Below, in pieces: positions 12,816 through 28,000 of a DNA stretch of 64,000 nt. Source of the stretch: Formicarius rufipectus (lineage: Eukaryota; Chordata; Aves; Passeriformes; Formicariidae); NCBI GenBank assembly GCA_013399695.1, contig VXAU01003517.1, positions 93,650-157,649 of the forward strand, read 5' to 3'. The notes under the pieces were generated by a model. It was not told where the DNA came from. It ran no database searches and saw only the letters and a list, made by a program, of their open reading frames with translations. Each line of letters starts with the position of its first letter. Position 1 is the stretch's first letter. The position numbers were made by a program, and so were the translations under genes.

Positions 12816-13041
12816 ATGTTGTGCTGGGGAAATGCATCTTTTGGACAGCTTGGATTGGGTGGAATTGATGAAGAGATTGTTTTAGAACCCAGAAAAAGTG
12901 ACTTTTTCTTAAATAAAAGAGTCAGAGATGTAGGATGTGGACTGAGACACACTGTTTTTGTCCTGGTTGATGGGACTGTTTATACCTGCGGATGCAATGA
13001 TTTAGGACAACTTGGGCATGAAAAAGCCAGGAAAAGACCTG
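12816..13041 (+). CDS. HERC4: HERC4 coding exon 1
   Basis: Carries the start codon and residues 1-75, the first RCC1-like repeat (MLCWGNASFGQLGLGG) and part of the second (CGCNDLGQLGHEK). The donor is G|GTAAGT. The exon ends after one base of a Glu codon completed in the next exon. Confidence 0.95.
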
Positions 13042-16000
13042 GTAAGTTTGTACGTAATGAATTGTGACAGTGACTTGTGATTGTACATGTGGATTTTGTT
13101 TTATTATGCTATGTCAGACTCGAGATTGCCAGTGTCCATGCATGTGCTAAATTCATGCACAGTAGTTCTTCCAAGAATGGACATTTTTTTTACTGAAAAA
13201 GCATTCATTTGCTTACATTGCTTTTTGTCACAGTTGGAAACAACCAACTGTGAAACGTGGCAGTCCCTCCTGGTTTTGGCTGCTGTGCAGCTGTACAGTG
13301 CCACTGTTTTTGTTTTTGTCATGGAATCGCATTATTTAAGGCTGTGGAAGATTCAGTGGCTGTTTTAAATCTCAGGGGGAGGTGACCTGCTGCAATACGT
13401 GGATTAACATTGTACTGTATGTATGGACCTGGCTACTGGAATATGTGGAAATGAATATTTGGGATATCTTAGTTGACAAACATGCTGTTTGGTTTTGCTT
13501 GTCTACTACATGATGTAGAGCAGATCTGATTAAAGCAATGTTCATTTTTTTTAAGAACTAAAAACACTTGATAAAAGGCGTATCAGCGTATGCAGCACTA
13601 GAGGAAAAGGATTTGGAAAAGCCTGAAGGATGCCATGTAAAACTTCTCTGGGCTTTTTTTTCTTCCTGCCTATGTTCTATGTGTGTTTCTGCTCCTTGCT
13701 AGTGCAGTTCTAGAGCAGAAATGGGTAAACATCTTCCAGAGACTGCAGAGGAGGTGTGTGCACATGGGCTCTCTTCAGAGCTTGCATGTGAGTCATAGCT
13801 GTTGCTGCTGAGACCCAGGGAGCAGTGCTGCTCACAGTACTCACAGCAGAACATAAACTGGGAGGACTTACTAAGAGTTTATTCTAATCAGTCCTGTAGC
13901 AATTTTACTGCCTGCTTGACTCAATAGCTGACACAAATTTTTTAAATAGAAATGAGGTGTCATGTAATTTCAGTGGTTCACCTTTACTCAGCGTTTTGGA
14001 TTTGGTCCCAATTCTCGGTTTTTTTATGTAGTTGAGATGTAACTTTTGTTAACTAATTTATACTTTAATTGGGAGACAGTATGTGGATATTAAAACTGAT
14101 AGACTTGAATCCTGGGGAAACATCTACTTTACAAACATGGTGATAAACTCAGTTTTTCACTTACTCTACTTGTTGCCCACTTTAAAAATTATGCTGAATT
14201 GTCTTTCAGATTTGAAAGTTACAACAAAAACATCTGACTTTTAATTTGTATGACCTTTTGTGTGTAATGGACCTATAAATCTGGTGGTGTTTTTGTTTGT
14301 TTGTTTTTTCCTTTTTTTTGTTTTTTTTAACATGCTCAGATACACCATTCATGAGAATTGTAACCTCCTCCTCCTCCCTAATTTTCCTTGCCCCCTGCTG
14401 GGTGTTGTAATATGAAGTCAGGGCATGAGTGTAGAGAGGCTTGGTATCTTTACAGATGGGCGGGTGCTCTCCTTTGAATGTATTTCTGCTAACTGAAGAT
14501 AATTTTGTTGCTGACTGCATGCCTTTGCCACCACCATGTCACCATTGGCATTATTTAACTGTGCCTTCCCTCTCTCCTCGCCACAGAGCTCTGCTTGCCA
14601 TAGGGGTTGCGTGAATGTTCCTTAATCCATGTTAGGCAGAGTAAACCCTGCTGGTTCAGCAGCTGGTGGAGGCAGCCTGAGCTAATCTGCGTGCTGGTGC
14701 CCAACCTGGAGAGAGCTTCCGTGACCTCTTCCACTGGCAGAGCTCTGGGAGGCTCTTATGGCTGAATTGAGGTGGTAACCCCTTTAGGCAAAGCAGCTAT
14801 ATAAAAGAACTTATATCTGCTGCCTGTGTTAGTTTATTTTGGAAACTGAGTGCCTGTCATGTTGCAGATAATATTAGCTGCTGTTTTGAAGTTGACTGAG
14901 GCTGTGCTATGCTGTGTTTGAAGCACAGGTTGCATTGATGATACATGGGCTTTTTCAGTGCTGAGAATATTCAAGCAGGCTCTTATCTAAGGGCACTATT
15001 AAAAATTCCAGCCTTAGTGATAGGCCCTGAAGATACTTTCCCATTTTACTGTTGCTGAAATGAACATGTTACACTTCTGATCGTAAACCCTCCAAAAAAA
15101 CCCTTCTAAATGTATTTAAGGGTTTTGATGCAGGCTTCTGGAAAAAAAAATCGCAGATATTTTAGTGTGTGCTTTTCAGAGGCATGCACTGTATGTCTAG
15201 AAAAATTACTCTTTAGGATCTATTTCTACACTGTTTTGCATTATAAAGAGGACATTGTGTAGCTCATTGCAAAATCAGTAGCTTTAGTCTGTAAATTTGC
15301 CCTGCCTTGTTTTGCAGGCTTTTTTCTTAATAGTGAATAGGTGAATTTAATTTGCTGTGGTGGAATGTTTTCCTCTTACATAACGTCTACACATGTAGTC
15401 ATTTGACAATGATCTATTTAACCTTAACGTTAACTGAGTTTCTGCACTCATTTTCAGATGGCAGGATTAGAAGGACCTGTTATGATCAAGCTGCACATTT
15501 TGTGCACTTCCATGTCTCATTCCATATACAGGTGTTATTGGTTACTTTGGGGTGCCAAATTTAATTTATTTCTCTTAGAGTAGCTTGCTTATAATTTTAA
15601 ATAGAGGGTGTTTCAGCAGGCTCCTGGGCTTGCTTCAGTGTCACTTCAGTTCATATCTTCACTTTTGTTTATGTCATGAGTAAAACTGTCTCTTAACTTT
15701 TGTTAGCTGTAGTTTTTTGGTTTGGGGGTTTTTAGGGTATTTTTTAACAACTAACTTAATTTTTTCTATTTTAGAGCATGTTGGTGCACTGGACGCCCAA
15801 AATATTGTAGCTGTATCATGTGGAGAAGCCCACACTCTTGCATTAAATGACAAGGGTCAGGTATATGCTTGGGGTCTGGCTACTGATGGACAGCTTGGCT
15901 TGCCGGGAACAGAGGAATGCATCAGAGTACCCAGGTTAAAAATAGTAGATAATAAGCTGCCTTTTTCCCCCCTCTTTAAATAGTGTGCTTAAACAGCATT

Positions 16001-19000
16001 GGTTAATCTATTCTGCCGCTACAGTTAAAACCACACATTAGAAAGTTCATATTAGCTATGACACTTGCATTCTGTAGACAGTTTCCTCAGAAAGTCAACT
16101 TATGTGGGAAGTGTATCATGGGTTTACTTGGTTTGGTTTGTTGCCTTTTGGGGTGTTTTTGTTTGTTGTTTTTGTTTTTTTTTTAATAGTCTTCTGAGAA
16201 TGAGAGTAGTGTTGGAAAAGTAGGGTGGGTATTTTAAGAGAAGGTAAAGAGAAGTTGAGTGTTAAACTTTCAAAACCAGTTGTGGAAGTGCATTTGAAGA
16301 AAATGCATTTGCTATCTGATCTTCATACTTCAGCTTTCACCCCAAAGTTTTACAGCTGTGACCAAACCTAGTTCTAAAAATAAATGCTGGTCAGGTTCAC
16401 TTGCTTATTCTCAGAACATCATAAGCATTCTGGCTACCTGTTGTCCACGTTTTAATTGTTGTGAGTAGGTTCACAGTCTGTTGCACTAAGTTTGTACATT
16501 TGCAAGCTGGAGGTTTTCTAATTACCTTTTTTTTTTTTGCATAGGAAAAAGACACGCATAAGTAACACTTCCTTGAAGCTTTAGTAATTCATGGCTATCT
16601 CTGACAAATGTATAAATATGAGAAATAATGAATAACAAATACTGATGATGTTATTTCTGCATCAAATTTAAAAGCCCACACGCCCTTTAGAAACTTGGTT
16701 GTCCATCCAAATTTGAAAGCGTATTAGTTTTCATGCACGTTTGGATGTACTTGCAACTTCTTTATAATATTGTGCAAAATTTAATAGCTCTGTAAACTGA
16801 AGCTTTGATTGAAGGTAATGTTGGTAGAGGTGAAAAATAGTGTTCAGTTTTTAACAGAAAGTAATTCCGTTTTTTTATCCAATATTGTTATGAAGAAGAC
16901 TGTAAAACTTTTCTTCTTTTGGAAACTAGAAAGTAAGAATAAGTTTCTTCTTGCATTCTGTATTTGTTTCCTCCATTCAGCTGTATGACTTATCCTTGTA
17001 GCACATGAACCTCTCTAATTCTTCATTATGGTCTTTTACAGATGTTATTGGGGTGTTTAAATTAGTTTCATGTATACTTGAGTGAAAAGGATTCACTTTC
17101 TCTATGTTACCTTTTAATGTGCCTGTATATTTTATACTATGAAATAGTATCTAAATTCTTTCTCTGTTTTCTTACCCCAATAGAAATATTAAAAGCTTAT
17201 CAGAGGTCCAAATTGTTCAAGTTGCTTGTGGTTATTATCACTCCCTAGCACTCTCAAAAGGTAAGCCAAATTCTTGTGGAGTTTTGTGTAATTTCTTACC
17301 AGGTAATTCAAGTTTCCAACATTATTTTTTTTCTTTTTTTTAAAAGGAAATGCTTTTATAAAACATGCTACCACTTAGTATGGGTGGGATTTCAGTCAGG
17401 TAGGGATTGTGTGACTTAATGATGGAAGCCTGACTTTAAAAATTAAATGTACGGACAAATGTTGTATTGTTCTGCTGTTACTTCTCTTTGTTTTGGTTTG
17501 GGTTTTTTATGATCTGTCATTTAAGTTGTTTCAGTTTTTTGGTCCCGTTTCTATTTCATCCTACTGCTTTGCCACTGATCTGTTTTCATCTGTATCTTCG
17601 AGTTAATGAGGCTGGTGGGAATGACTTCCTTGTCTGCCTTTCCTCTATTTTGTCTGTGCTTCCATAGTTAAAATACAGTGTCACATTGTAGCCCACCCTT
17701 TGAAAGGTTTAAACACCTGTCTTGGAATTTTTGCAGGGGCTGTGAGCACATACTTGTATTGCACATCTGGTTAGTATTGCTCTGCAGAAATGGACATGAA
17801 TTTAGATTTGCTGCTTGCTTGTGTCATTGTGACCAAAACTTTCACTTTGTAGAAGTGGCTACTGGAAAGAGTTAATGGAAACTTAGAAACTCAAAACAAA
17901 AATTCCACAAAGATGTGTGCTTAAAATACAACCCAGATAAGCTGTGGCAAGGGAGGTGTTTGTTGTATGCAGAATGATTTTTTTTTTTTCTTTAAACATA
18001 AGGGTTTATACTGACTTTATGTGCCTTGGTTCTGTGTGTGACTCTTCATGGCCTCATATTTTCTGTGCCATAATGTAACCCCAAGCGCCTTTATCATTAT
18101 AATCCCAAAGAAATGCCTTTATTTTCAGGGCAGGCAGAAGTTTCCAAATAACCCTCTGTCTGAGTTAAGATCAGCAGTAGAGTGTGTGGGGTATCAGAAT
18201 TGTGCTGTTAAGCATTCTGTTGGTCAAAGGGGCAAGAATGTCATAAATTTTAAATTTACAGTGTGTTTTTAACTAGTTACAGGCTTCAAGTTCAGCATCA
18301 CAATCCTATTGCTGGTTCATGGATTTGCAGTTCTGTTTCTGTTCTTGATGTGCACTGTAGGGTTTTGTTTTTGTTGGTAAAATAAGTAAATAGATAAAAT
18401 CGGAGAGACGTGTACCCCAGGGGATGGGTTTCATTGTTTCCCCATCTTGATAAAACTGTTCTTTGAGAGATGGAGATAGGAGAGACAAAGGTAACATTTT
18501 GAAGGTGTTTTGTGATCTTTTGGATAGTAGATACCACAGCACAGCATTGGTTGTTCAGTAGCATTTCTGGAGGCAATCTTAACATAAATAGTTCCTTGAC
18601 TTGTCATTCTTCACCATGTTTTTTTCCTTTATAAGGCATCAAAGGGCATTGTAAACATTGTGCTTTATTGATCATGTCATGAAGACAGTATTTTAAAATG
18701 TATGTCAAATTGTATGTGAAAATTAAGTGTGTTAGAAAAGCTTAAATGAGGCTTTTGGTGGGAAACTGGAAAATTTTGCATATCTAGTACTGCCAAAAGT
18801 CTACATAAAAATCTGTGCAGTAGAGGAACTTCCAGTGAAACAGTATATTGCTTTTTATAACCAAACTCACTTTATCTAATGCTGTTGAAACAGGAATGTT
18901 AAGAGAAGTTTTGAGCAGTTTGAATGCCATTTACATACTTTGTCTGATGAAATATTTGAGTTGAATACACAAGAATGCTTAGCTTCAAAAGTCAGTAATT

Positions 19001-22000
19001 TTTATGCATTTTGATGATCAAACATAACTTTTAGCTTTTCTTACAGTGGATAAACCTTGTGTAATTAAGCTATATTGTTTATGTTTCTTGGTTGTTTGTT
19101 TTTTCATTCAAACAGGAAGTGAAGTGTTTTCCTGGGGACAAAACAAATATGGCCAGCTGGGCTTGGGTTACGAGTACAAAAAGCAAACCTCACCACAAAT
19201 GATTAAGTCTCTGCTGGGAATCCCTTTTGCACAGATTGCAGCAGGGGGAGCTCATAGTTTTGTACTAACTCTTTCTGGAGCCATTTTCGGATGGGGGCGC
19301 AACAAATTTGGGCAGCTGGGTCTAAATGATGATACCGGTAGGTGAACATTGCTTTGGTAAAATTGCATGCTCAGGGTTTTGGGTTGTGAATACAAAGAGA
19401 GCAGTAGAACAAACCATTGTTGAGTATTGTCAAAGAGTGTGGTGTCATGTGGGGTTCTTAAAGAAGACACAGACGTTGTCTGCTTTCCGCGGGGATTTTG
19501 TAGTGAGAATTCTGACAGTGTGAGGTTGAAATTCGACACACAGTTTAGTAGTGGGTGATCTATAGATGGTTTCATGAGTTCAGGTTTTCTCACTGGTTTG
19601 TTGTTGTCACTATTTAAAATAAGAAAAATGTAAATAAAATGCACGTCTGAATTAATGTCTTAAATGTGATCACACTCCTAAGAAAATTACACATACTTTT
19701 CAGTGACCAGATTCTCGTGGGAGACTTCAGTTGCTTCTACGTATTCTTTGAAATGTGTATAACCCTGATTTTTTTATGTAGTATCACTTCTCAAAAAAAT
19801 CCCTTTTTTATGTCTTCATGGGGTTTCTTGCAGACCTGTTAGCATACCTAACAGATTTTAAGACATTAGCATTAACATTTTTAAAAATTGCCTTTGTGCA
19901 ACTGGATGACAAAGTTGGTTTTTTCTGGTCATGGAAGGCAATTGTGCTTCCTAATTGTTCAGTGCAAATGAGACTGTGGGTCCCGAAGTGTTTCAGTGTA
20001 GCAGTCCCTGTGTTTTCTGTGGTAACACTTCATCTCCGAGGTCCATAAGCTCAGTCACAGTGATTGCAACAATTGTAAAGTGCTTGTGTGGCTTGAGAGA
20101 AATTGAATAAATGAGCAAAGTTGTTTGGGATCTTGATTATTATTTTCAATATGAGTGACCTACTGCTTCATTAAACTGTTCAGACAGGTATGTTCCTACA
20201 TTGCTGAAGTCACTCAGAAGTCAGAAGGTTGTTCATATATGTTGTGGAGAAGATCATACTGCTGCCCTGACGAAGGTACAATGCTTAAAGATACGTTTAT
20301 GCTTTGATCTTCCTAATGTTTCCAGGAGATGATGTTATCTGAGTAGGAAATAATAAACTAATTTCTGAATAAATGGCTTCTAAGATTATTGGAAGAAGTT
20401 GAGGAAACAGTGGTTAAATATTTGAAAAAAATTTCCCAAGTACAAGAAGTTTTTCTACAGTCTTGTGTTTTTGTTAGATGTAATGAAATTGAGCATACAA
20501 AATACAGTATTTTTTGATAGGAATGTATATGTTACATTATTAAAATTATGGAGGTATTGAATATTAGTGTATCCTAAAGAGATGAGTTTTCTGACTGTAA
20601 TGCCTCTGGCATTGTTGTTTTCATGATCAGACCAAATCACTCACCAGTTACCACCATGGGCTAAACAGACTCTCCTTGGGGAAATTAATTTCGTTTATTG
20701 CCAGTTGTTAGTGAGAGTACAGTTAATAAGAAACCGGGTGTTACAGGTATTATTGTGTGAGGTTCTGTGGAAAATTGGTCATTTATTTCAAAGTGAGTTT
20801 AGGGGGAAAAAAAGTACGTATTCTAAGTCAGTGTGCTGTGTTTGTATAGAGATGTAGGAATTAAAATTAATTATTTATGATTAAAATGGAGAGGTGAAAT
20901 ATGCCAAATTGCCTTACACAGAACTGTTGGCCAAATGCATTATTTGGAGCTTTATTTCTAAACTTTTAAACTTGGAAATATTTAGGAACAGCATAGAATA
21001 TGTAATGCTACTCCTCGTTCTTACACTCATTCTAGTGATGAATATGGTATTTTAAGCATTAAGTGATGGTCAGTGCCTTTGTTTTGTAGTGGGTAAAACA
21101 GTACATACGTACCTTCATTAAAATGATTGACTTGGACTTTTCTGTCTTGGTTTAATAGTTGAATTAGACTTCAACTTTTAAATCAGTATGTTAGCATTTA
21201 GACATTTCCTGCTTGCCACTCGCAATGAAAAGTATGAATTTATAAACAGAATATTTTGAGCTTATCACTGATAGGAGTAGAAAACAATTTTTTCTGTTCA
21301 AGATTTGGACAAATGACTAAGTAACTGGTTCACGTCTGAATCTGTTGTATTCAGAATGTTGTTTATAGAAGGCATTAGGATTTTGAAAGGAATTATTTTT
21401 GGAGGGGGGGAAAAAACCAATCTGTGTTTACTTGCTTTTGGTAAATGTGTGGCTTTTTAAAATGTAGTAGTTTGAATTTTTATACTGCACCAACTTAAAA
21501 CTTGTCTTGAAGAATATCTGCCTAAATGTGCCCATAACTTGTTGTTTATAGATACTTAATTTTCCACAGTGAAAGGAAAAGATTGTTCATAAATAATTGC
21601 TTTTTTTCCTAAAATAGCCTCTCACTTTGAAAAAATATGGCAACTTTGTTATCCTGAAATGGATATTGTTGTGAAGTTTGGGAAATACAGAATGTAAACC
21701 AACAGTAATCTGTTACTAGCATTCTAAACTTTTCCTTCTTCGTGTATAGAGGTTACCTTTAAACTTGCTTTAATGCTGATGGACTCAGTTGAGATACTGA
21801 ACATACTGTAGGTGTTCCTTCAGATTATACTTACCCATGTGTGTGACTCCATGGTCCCTTGCATGGAACTTGATACACCAGTTTTGGATAGACTGTGTGT
21901 ATTTGTGAGTATTCTGCAAGCCCTTCTGAAATCCAGGAAAACCTGTCACTGTGTGTAATCTTGATTCAGTGACTGAGGCTGTTGCTTTTTCTCAGCTACA

Positions 22001-25000
22001 GTTTTAGTGATGAATTCCAGCTGAGATCCAGGCTGATGCAGAGTAGAACTGAATTGACAGAAACAGCTTTGCAATTTCAAAGCATTTGAAAATAGAAAGT
22101 TTCAAAGTTGGTGTAAAGTAAGTTGTATAACTTTTGGAAATGTTTCTGGTTTAAATGTTGAAGTTTTTGCTTAATTTCTTCATTGAATAAATCAGAAACA
22201 CTTAAAAAAATTACTTGCCTTACAGCAGCAGTGAAATATTTTGGTTTATTATGCTTCCAAATACTGAAGCTGTTTCAGTCATACTCTGCATCATCTGCTT
22301 GAGGAGAGTACCTTCCTGCTTGTTAATTGCTTTAAAATTTGTATTCAGGGTTTCAAAGCCAAAGTATACTTGTCTAATAGTGCGAGTTTGTATACTGTTG
22401 TGGTTCATCAAGAGAATTGGAGAAGAGCAAAAAGGAGGATTAGTATCTATTAATGACAGGACTGTTGTACAATAATATGGAAATTACACAGGTAAGGTAA
22501 TAGTTCATAGCTGTGCCACGTTTTCATAACTACAATTAACCTACAATGCTTCCGTGTCTCGGGGCCCTGTTTTGCATGTGTATTTTCTGTCCTTTCCCCA
22601 CAACCACAAAACCATCAGACAAGTTTATTAAATCCATATTACTGTTAAGTTTCTTGTTATGATGTACTATAATTGTAATGCAAATAATTTGTTTGTTTAG
22701 GAAGGTGGGGTTTTTACATTTGGAGCTGGAGGCTACGGTCAGTTGGGTCATAACTCCACCAGCCACGAGATAAACCCAAGGAAAGTTTTTGAACTTATGG
22801 GAAGTGTTGTCACACAGATCACTTGTGGCAGGTAAGGTTTGTTCTGTGCAAGCACTAGGAATCTGACAGATAACTTGTTTTGTATAAAACTTCCTGTCTG
22901 TTGCATGAAGTAGGGGTTAGGGAAGACAAGCTGATCTCTAACTAAAGATACTTAGAGATGTTACTGGGATTTTAAAAGCATTCAGTAGAAGAACTAAAGG
23001 ATAGGTTTGAGAGGCTCTGCTTTTCAAAACTGGAAGTGTAAGCAGTAGCATGAAGTGTGAAGGTGTTTATTGCTCTCAGTTTATCTTCTGTTAAAGAACA
23101 AGTGTGTTTGGGGAAGTACATGAAAATCACTAAGGATAAGTGTAAAATTTGGAAACATAACCTGTTGTGTGAAATACTTGTAGTACTGTATTGCAGTTAA
23201 GTTCCTCATGGATTTTTGATTTTGTGTGTTTTATTAGCACCCAAGAAGTGGAAAAAATTCCTAGCACACATGAAAATACTCTTATCCAAAGAATTGCACT
23301 CTTATGAAGAAAAAAAAAGAGGAAAGCAGCATTATTTTCATATTATTTATAAAGAGTGGGGCTGCCCATTATTGAAGTTAAAGAATATATAAATGTAAAG
23401 CTGTTATTGTAACACTTTATTTGATATGGTGTGCATTCATTCCCTTTTCACAGTTTACAGAGATTCACTGCTGGTTCTTCACAGGCTCATGATGGGAGAG
23501 GGGGCATCTCGAGCTGAGAAAGATGGGAGGTGGAAGGAGGTGCAGGCAGTCTGGTAGAAACTTGACTTTTCTGGGTGTCTAGAGATAGACTCTGAACGCC
23601 AGGCTGGGGCTAAACACTGGTGTTTCCATCCCATGAACTCTTCCATGAAAATGGAATATTGCCTACTGGAGTATTTGCCAGTGTCAGGGCACTGCCAACA
23701 GGGGGATGGAGCATTGGATGTGACAGGACCTTTAACATCCTGTTTAGCAGAATTCTTAGAGTGGCCTGCACAAAGCATGTTCTAATGCTCAGGTTTCTGT
23801 TCCTGGGCTTTGTTTGCCCTAGGCAGCACACCACTGCATTCGTTCCTTCCTCGGGAAGAATTTACTCCTTTGGACTCGGAGGTAATGGACAATTAGGTAC
23901 AGGAACAACCAGTAACAGGAAAAGCCCCTTCACAGTGAAAGGAAACTGGATTCCCTATAGTGCTCAATGCCTGATGGCCACAGGTAAGCAACATCTGCTG
24001 TATTTACTTTTTGGTTCCTATTCTGTCAGTGTGTCTTAAAATCATTAGATGCAAACTAACTATGAGCTATTATACCTTTCTTCCAAACAGTTTGTTTCCA
24101 CTGTGTTCCCTGCAGTCCATTCCTGCTGTAGGAAATACATGCTTACCTTTGCTGTTGGGTTAGGTCCTTTGGTAGCACTAGAGCTAAAACACAGCCTCAG
24201 GTAAAGATGGTCTTAACTGTTGTATTGCAAAGACAAGCTTCAGCAAGGGTATGCAAAAAGGAACCTTCTTGTAACCAAGTGTTGATGGCAGTGTCTTAAT
24301 TTTTTTTTTGTTTCATGTGGCCTGTTTTTTATTGCAGTTGCAGACAGTGAGGAGTGTTACTGTGTCAAGAGAATTTTCTCTGGTGGGGACCAAAGTTTTG
24401 CACACTACTTTTGTCCACAGGTAACAAACGAAATATACTTTGGTTCCAAAGCTTGTCAAAGTTGAATTTTAGTTTTTCTGATGCATTTTAAAAGATTTTT
24501 GTGTTGAAGTTGGCTGTATTATAAGGTTGGTTGGAGCAGTGTGGAAGCAAAAGGCACTAAAGTAGTGTAGCAGTTGAGGACTTGGATCCAGGTAGTGAGT
24601 GTTAGCTGTCAGGAAGCTTGAGACTTTCTGGCATAAACTTTTTCCTTGATGGATGAATGCATTTCTTCTCATGTCATAAAGGAAAAACAGATGAAATAAT
24701 TGAGCTCTTCACTCCTGCCCAGTCCTCCTTAGGAACTCCCGACAGCAGCTCTGTAGCGAGTTTAGCTTTACCACAGTGATGTTTCCTTGAAGGAAACAGA
24801 TGGAGCTCTTTGCTAAAAATTATGTATGGTGATATAGTTTGTTACCTGGTAGTTTTGTACTAGTCTTATAACTTAAGTTTTAAAAGAACAATAATCAGTT
24901 TAAATTCTAGTACATAAAAATGAGGAAAGTCTAGAAGGACTTGATAGTAAAAATGGCAGTGTGGAAGTGGATGGAAAGGAAGTGCTATTGGAGGATGAGT

Positions 25001-28000
25001 TGGGAGGAAAAAACCAAGTTGAAGATACATGGGACAGTTTCCAATAGAGCTCTACAGATACTAGACCAGAGGGATTAATGAAGCATCAAGAGTTGAGAGT
25101 GTGAGGTGAAAACTAATATGGACACAAGGAAAAATGTGTTTTAGTGGGGAAACATGTTGGTCAAGACAAACTGGATACAGGTCGGACTTGGAGCAACCCT
25201 TTGTGCTCTGAGCCAGGTTCTGGTTGTACAGAACTGGAAATTTTTTAGGATTTTGTTGAGGTTTTTTCTTAATTCTGATTGAGTTTTAAGTGTTGCTGTA
25301 TTTGATAGAAAACAGGTTTAGCAGGTGTAGGCTGGAAAAATTACTTACAGTATAGACTCGAAACTTCTCTATTAAAACTTCCTTAAAAACTTTCTCGTGC
25401 AATTTTCATAATTACTGGAGTAGTTTGTGACTGACTAATTAAGGTGTACTGGAGACTGTATGAGTGCTATCATTGTGGCTTGTTCTGTACAAAAAGTTAT
25501 AGGAATAGTTGAACTCTTAATGCTGAAAAAGTATCTCTTGTAATGTTTAGTTTGGTAATTTGTATTGAATTCTTTCAAGGTTATGTTGAGCTCTGTACCC
25601 CCTGGGACTTGTGTGTCCTTGCCAGTTAAGGGGGCAAAGCCAAAACCTGGTTGTTTTCTCAAGTCAGTTTTTTGTCAACTTGGTTCCTGAGTCATTTCAT
25701 TGGAAGTTAAATGACACCTTGTCTGTACATAATGGAAATGGCAAGAGGGTTCCTCATCCTGATACTGTAGGATGGGATCAGAAGTGCTAATTTTTGGCAG
25801 CAGGTAGCTGTCATACTAGGTCAGCTGTGTTCTCACACTGCACCATCAAGAGAAATGTTTCCTTTTACAAGTTTAATCTTATTTTTGGTGCTATTTGCCA
25901 TCTCTTTGAACCAATGCTCCTGCTCAAAACAATGATCTTCATTCTCCTCCTCTTTACTATTAGAAGTCTTAATGGAATTCATTTTGTATGAGCAGCATTT
26001 CAAAATGCAACTCATCTGATGATGCAGTGCCTGTTTAGAAAAATATGATTCATTCTCAGAGGAACCTGATGGAAGTGGGGTAGAACACCTGTCTGAAAAC
26101 CTGAGAGGCTACTTTTCTCTATGCTCTTCACAGCTTGGCTGTAAGCTGCATGGCTTATAGTGGCTGGAGAGAAGAGGTGCTTGCTGCTCATGTGTAAAGC
26201 TTGTTTAGTGTTCACCATATAGAAAGGTACTGCATGTTTAAGGAGTTTACCATAAGTAAGCTGTGGTGTGAATTAACACACCAGTGGAAATGTATTTAGT
26301 GTGTGCTCTGCTTTCATAGTGAATGCAGAACTACCAGAATACAGTGAATTTTTCTTTGGGTGTGTCTCACAGTAGTAGTCTGGTTAGGCAAATTGTCACT
26401 CAGGGAAGAAAGAAAAGCCAGAAGGCTGATTTTTCTGGAGATCAATTTTGTGTGCCTGACTCCTTATGCTTTCTTTAAAATTTATTTAGAATATGGTGCC
26501 ACCGGATGATTTTAGGTATCCTGACCTTTTGAAGCAGATCTGGACTGTGAATGAAACATTTATTCAAAGATTGCTGACTTTCCCACCTGGAAGACTTCCT
26601 GTAGAGATAGCCAAGTAAGTGATGGTGAAGAAAGAAGTTGTCTTTCAGAATTTTACTTATGAATTGAGTGTTGACAGGGCTTTGGGCACACATAGAAAAG
26701 CTATCTTTAATGACTGATTTTTATGATGTGCAGAGCTCTTGCTCTGCTTTCATTCTCATGCTTGTTGAGTAGTTTAGGTCCTTTAGGTTGTGTCTCTGTC
26801 CCAGTTTAGATGACTATACGATATTGAATTGTCTAATTACACATTGGAAAATAGCAGTAGATGAAAAGGAATGTGAAAACAACTCAAAGATTATTGCTTC
26901 TGTTGTAGTAAGGGAGGATGCAAAGCAGTGAAATTGCAATACTTGCTATGATTTAACCTATCTTAAGCATTGTCTTGAATGGAAGGTTTTATCTAGTATC
27001 CTTTGGTCACATTCAAGTCAGAGTCCCACCCTTTGCGCAGTGTAATTTATTAGGGATTGCATACTGTTTTTTATTTCAAATGCTAATTTGTAAGAGGAAA
27101 ACAAAATGTAACATTTCGTGTGAACAATTGCAGTGAAATTGATGGAACGTTCTCCTCAGCTGGGTGCCTGAATGGGAGCTTTTTGGCTTTGAGGTAAGTG
27201 GTGAGGGTTTTAAACAAGTGTTCCTGTTGTCAGCATTAAAAGTTAGGGTTAGGGTTACCTTACCAGGGTTTCCTTGCCTTTCCTGGTGCACTGATACCTG
27301 CAGTTCAAAATTCTGCCTCCTTTACTGCCCTGTGTTTTGTCAGTTGAACCCAGCACAGCTCCACTCCTGCCTCTCCTGGGAAACCTCTTCTACCTGGCTA
27401 CTGCCATGTAAGCCGCAAAACTTACTGCATTTCTCAGCCACAAGTTGTTTCTCATTCCAGAGGAATTTGTTGCACAGGCTAGTTTAGATCTGGGCCTTTT
27501 TACATGATTTTCTTGCAGTTAGAGAAGGCTTTTTTTCCAGTTGCTTCTAAGGTCATACAAGACATGGAAGTCTGATACCTTTTAATTCCTAGGTTAGTAG
27601 GCCTAAAATTCAAGGGTGACAAGATCTTGAGTTGCTGAGGACACAGAATTCAGTTTTTCTGTATTTTTTTTTCCTTTGTGCAGCAATGATGATCATTACA
27701 AAACCAGCACCAGATTCTCAGGGGTTGATATGAATGCTGCTAGACTACTGTTTCACAAACTCGTACAGCCTGAGCATGCCCACATATCACAGCAGGTTTG
27801 TGCTGCATATTTTCCTTATGTTTGGGATTATCTTCCTACGTTACAGGTCTCCAGAAATACTATTGTTATGCTTGCTCCAGGCCTTTATTTATGCCATAAT
27901 TTATCAACTGCAAATGTGTAAACTGTATTGTGCTGTGACAATTAGATAACACACTGACATAATCTATTTTAATATTTACCATATTTTCTTGTTTCTGAAT

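Noticed and set aside
23620..23822. Reading frame continuing upstream of HERC4 exon 7
   Set aside because: It is intronic read-through. The acceptor TGCCCTAG and the phase with exon 6 fix the exon start at 23,823.
27240..27256. Telomere-like GGGTTA repeats
   Set aside because: Only about two and a half units (GTTAGGGTTAGGGTT), too short to be called an interstitial telomeric array.
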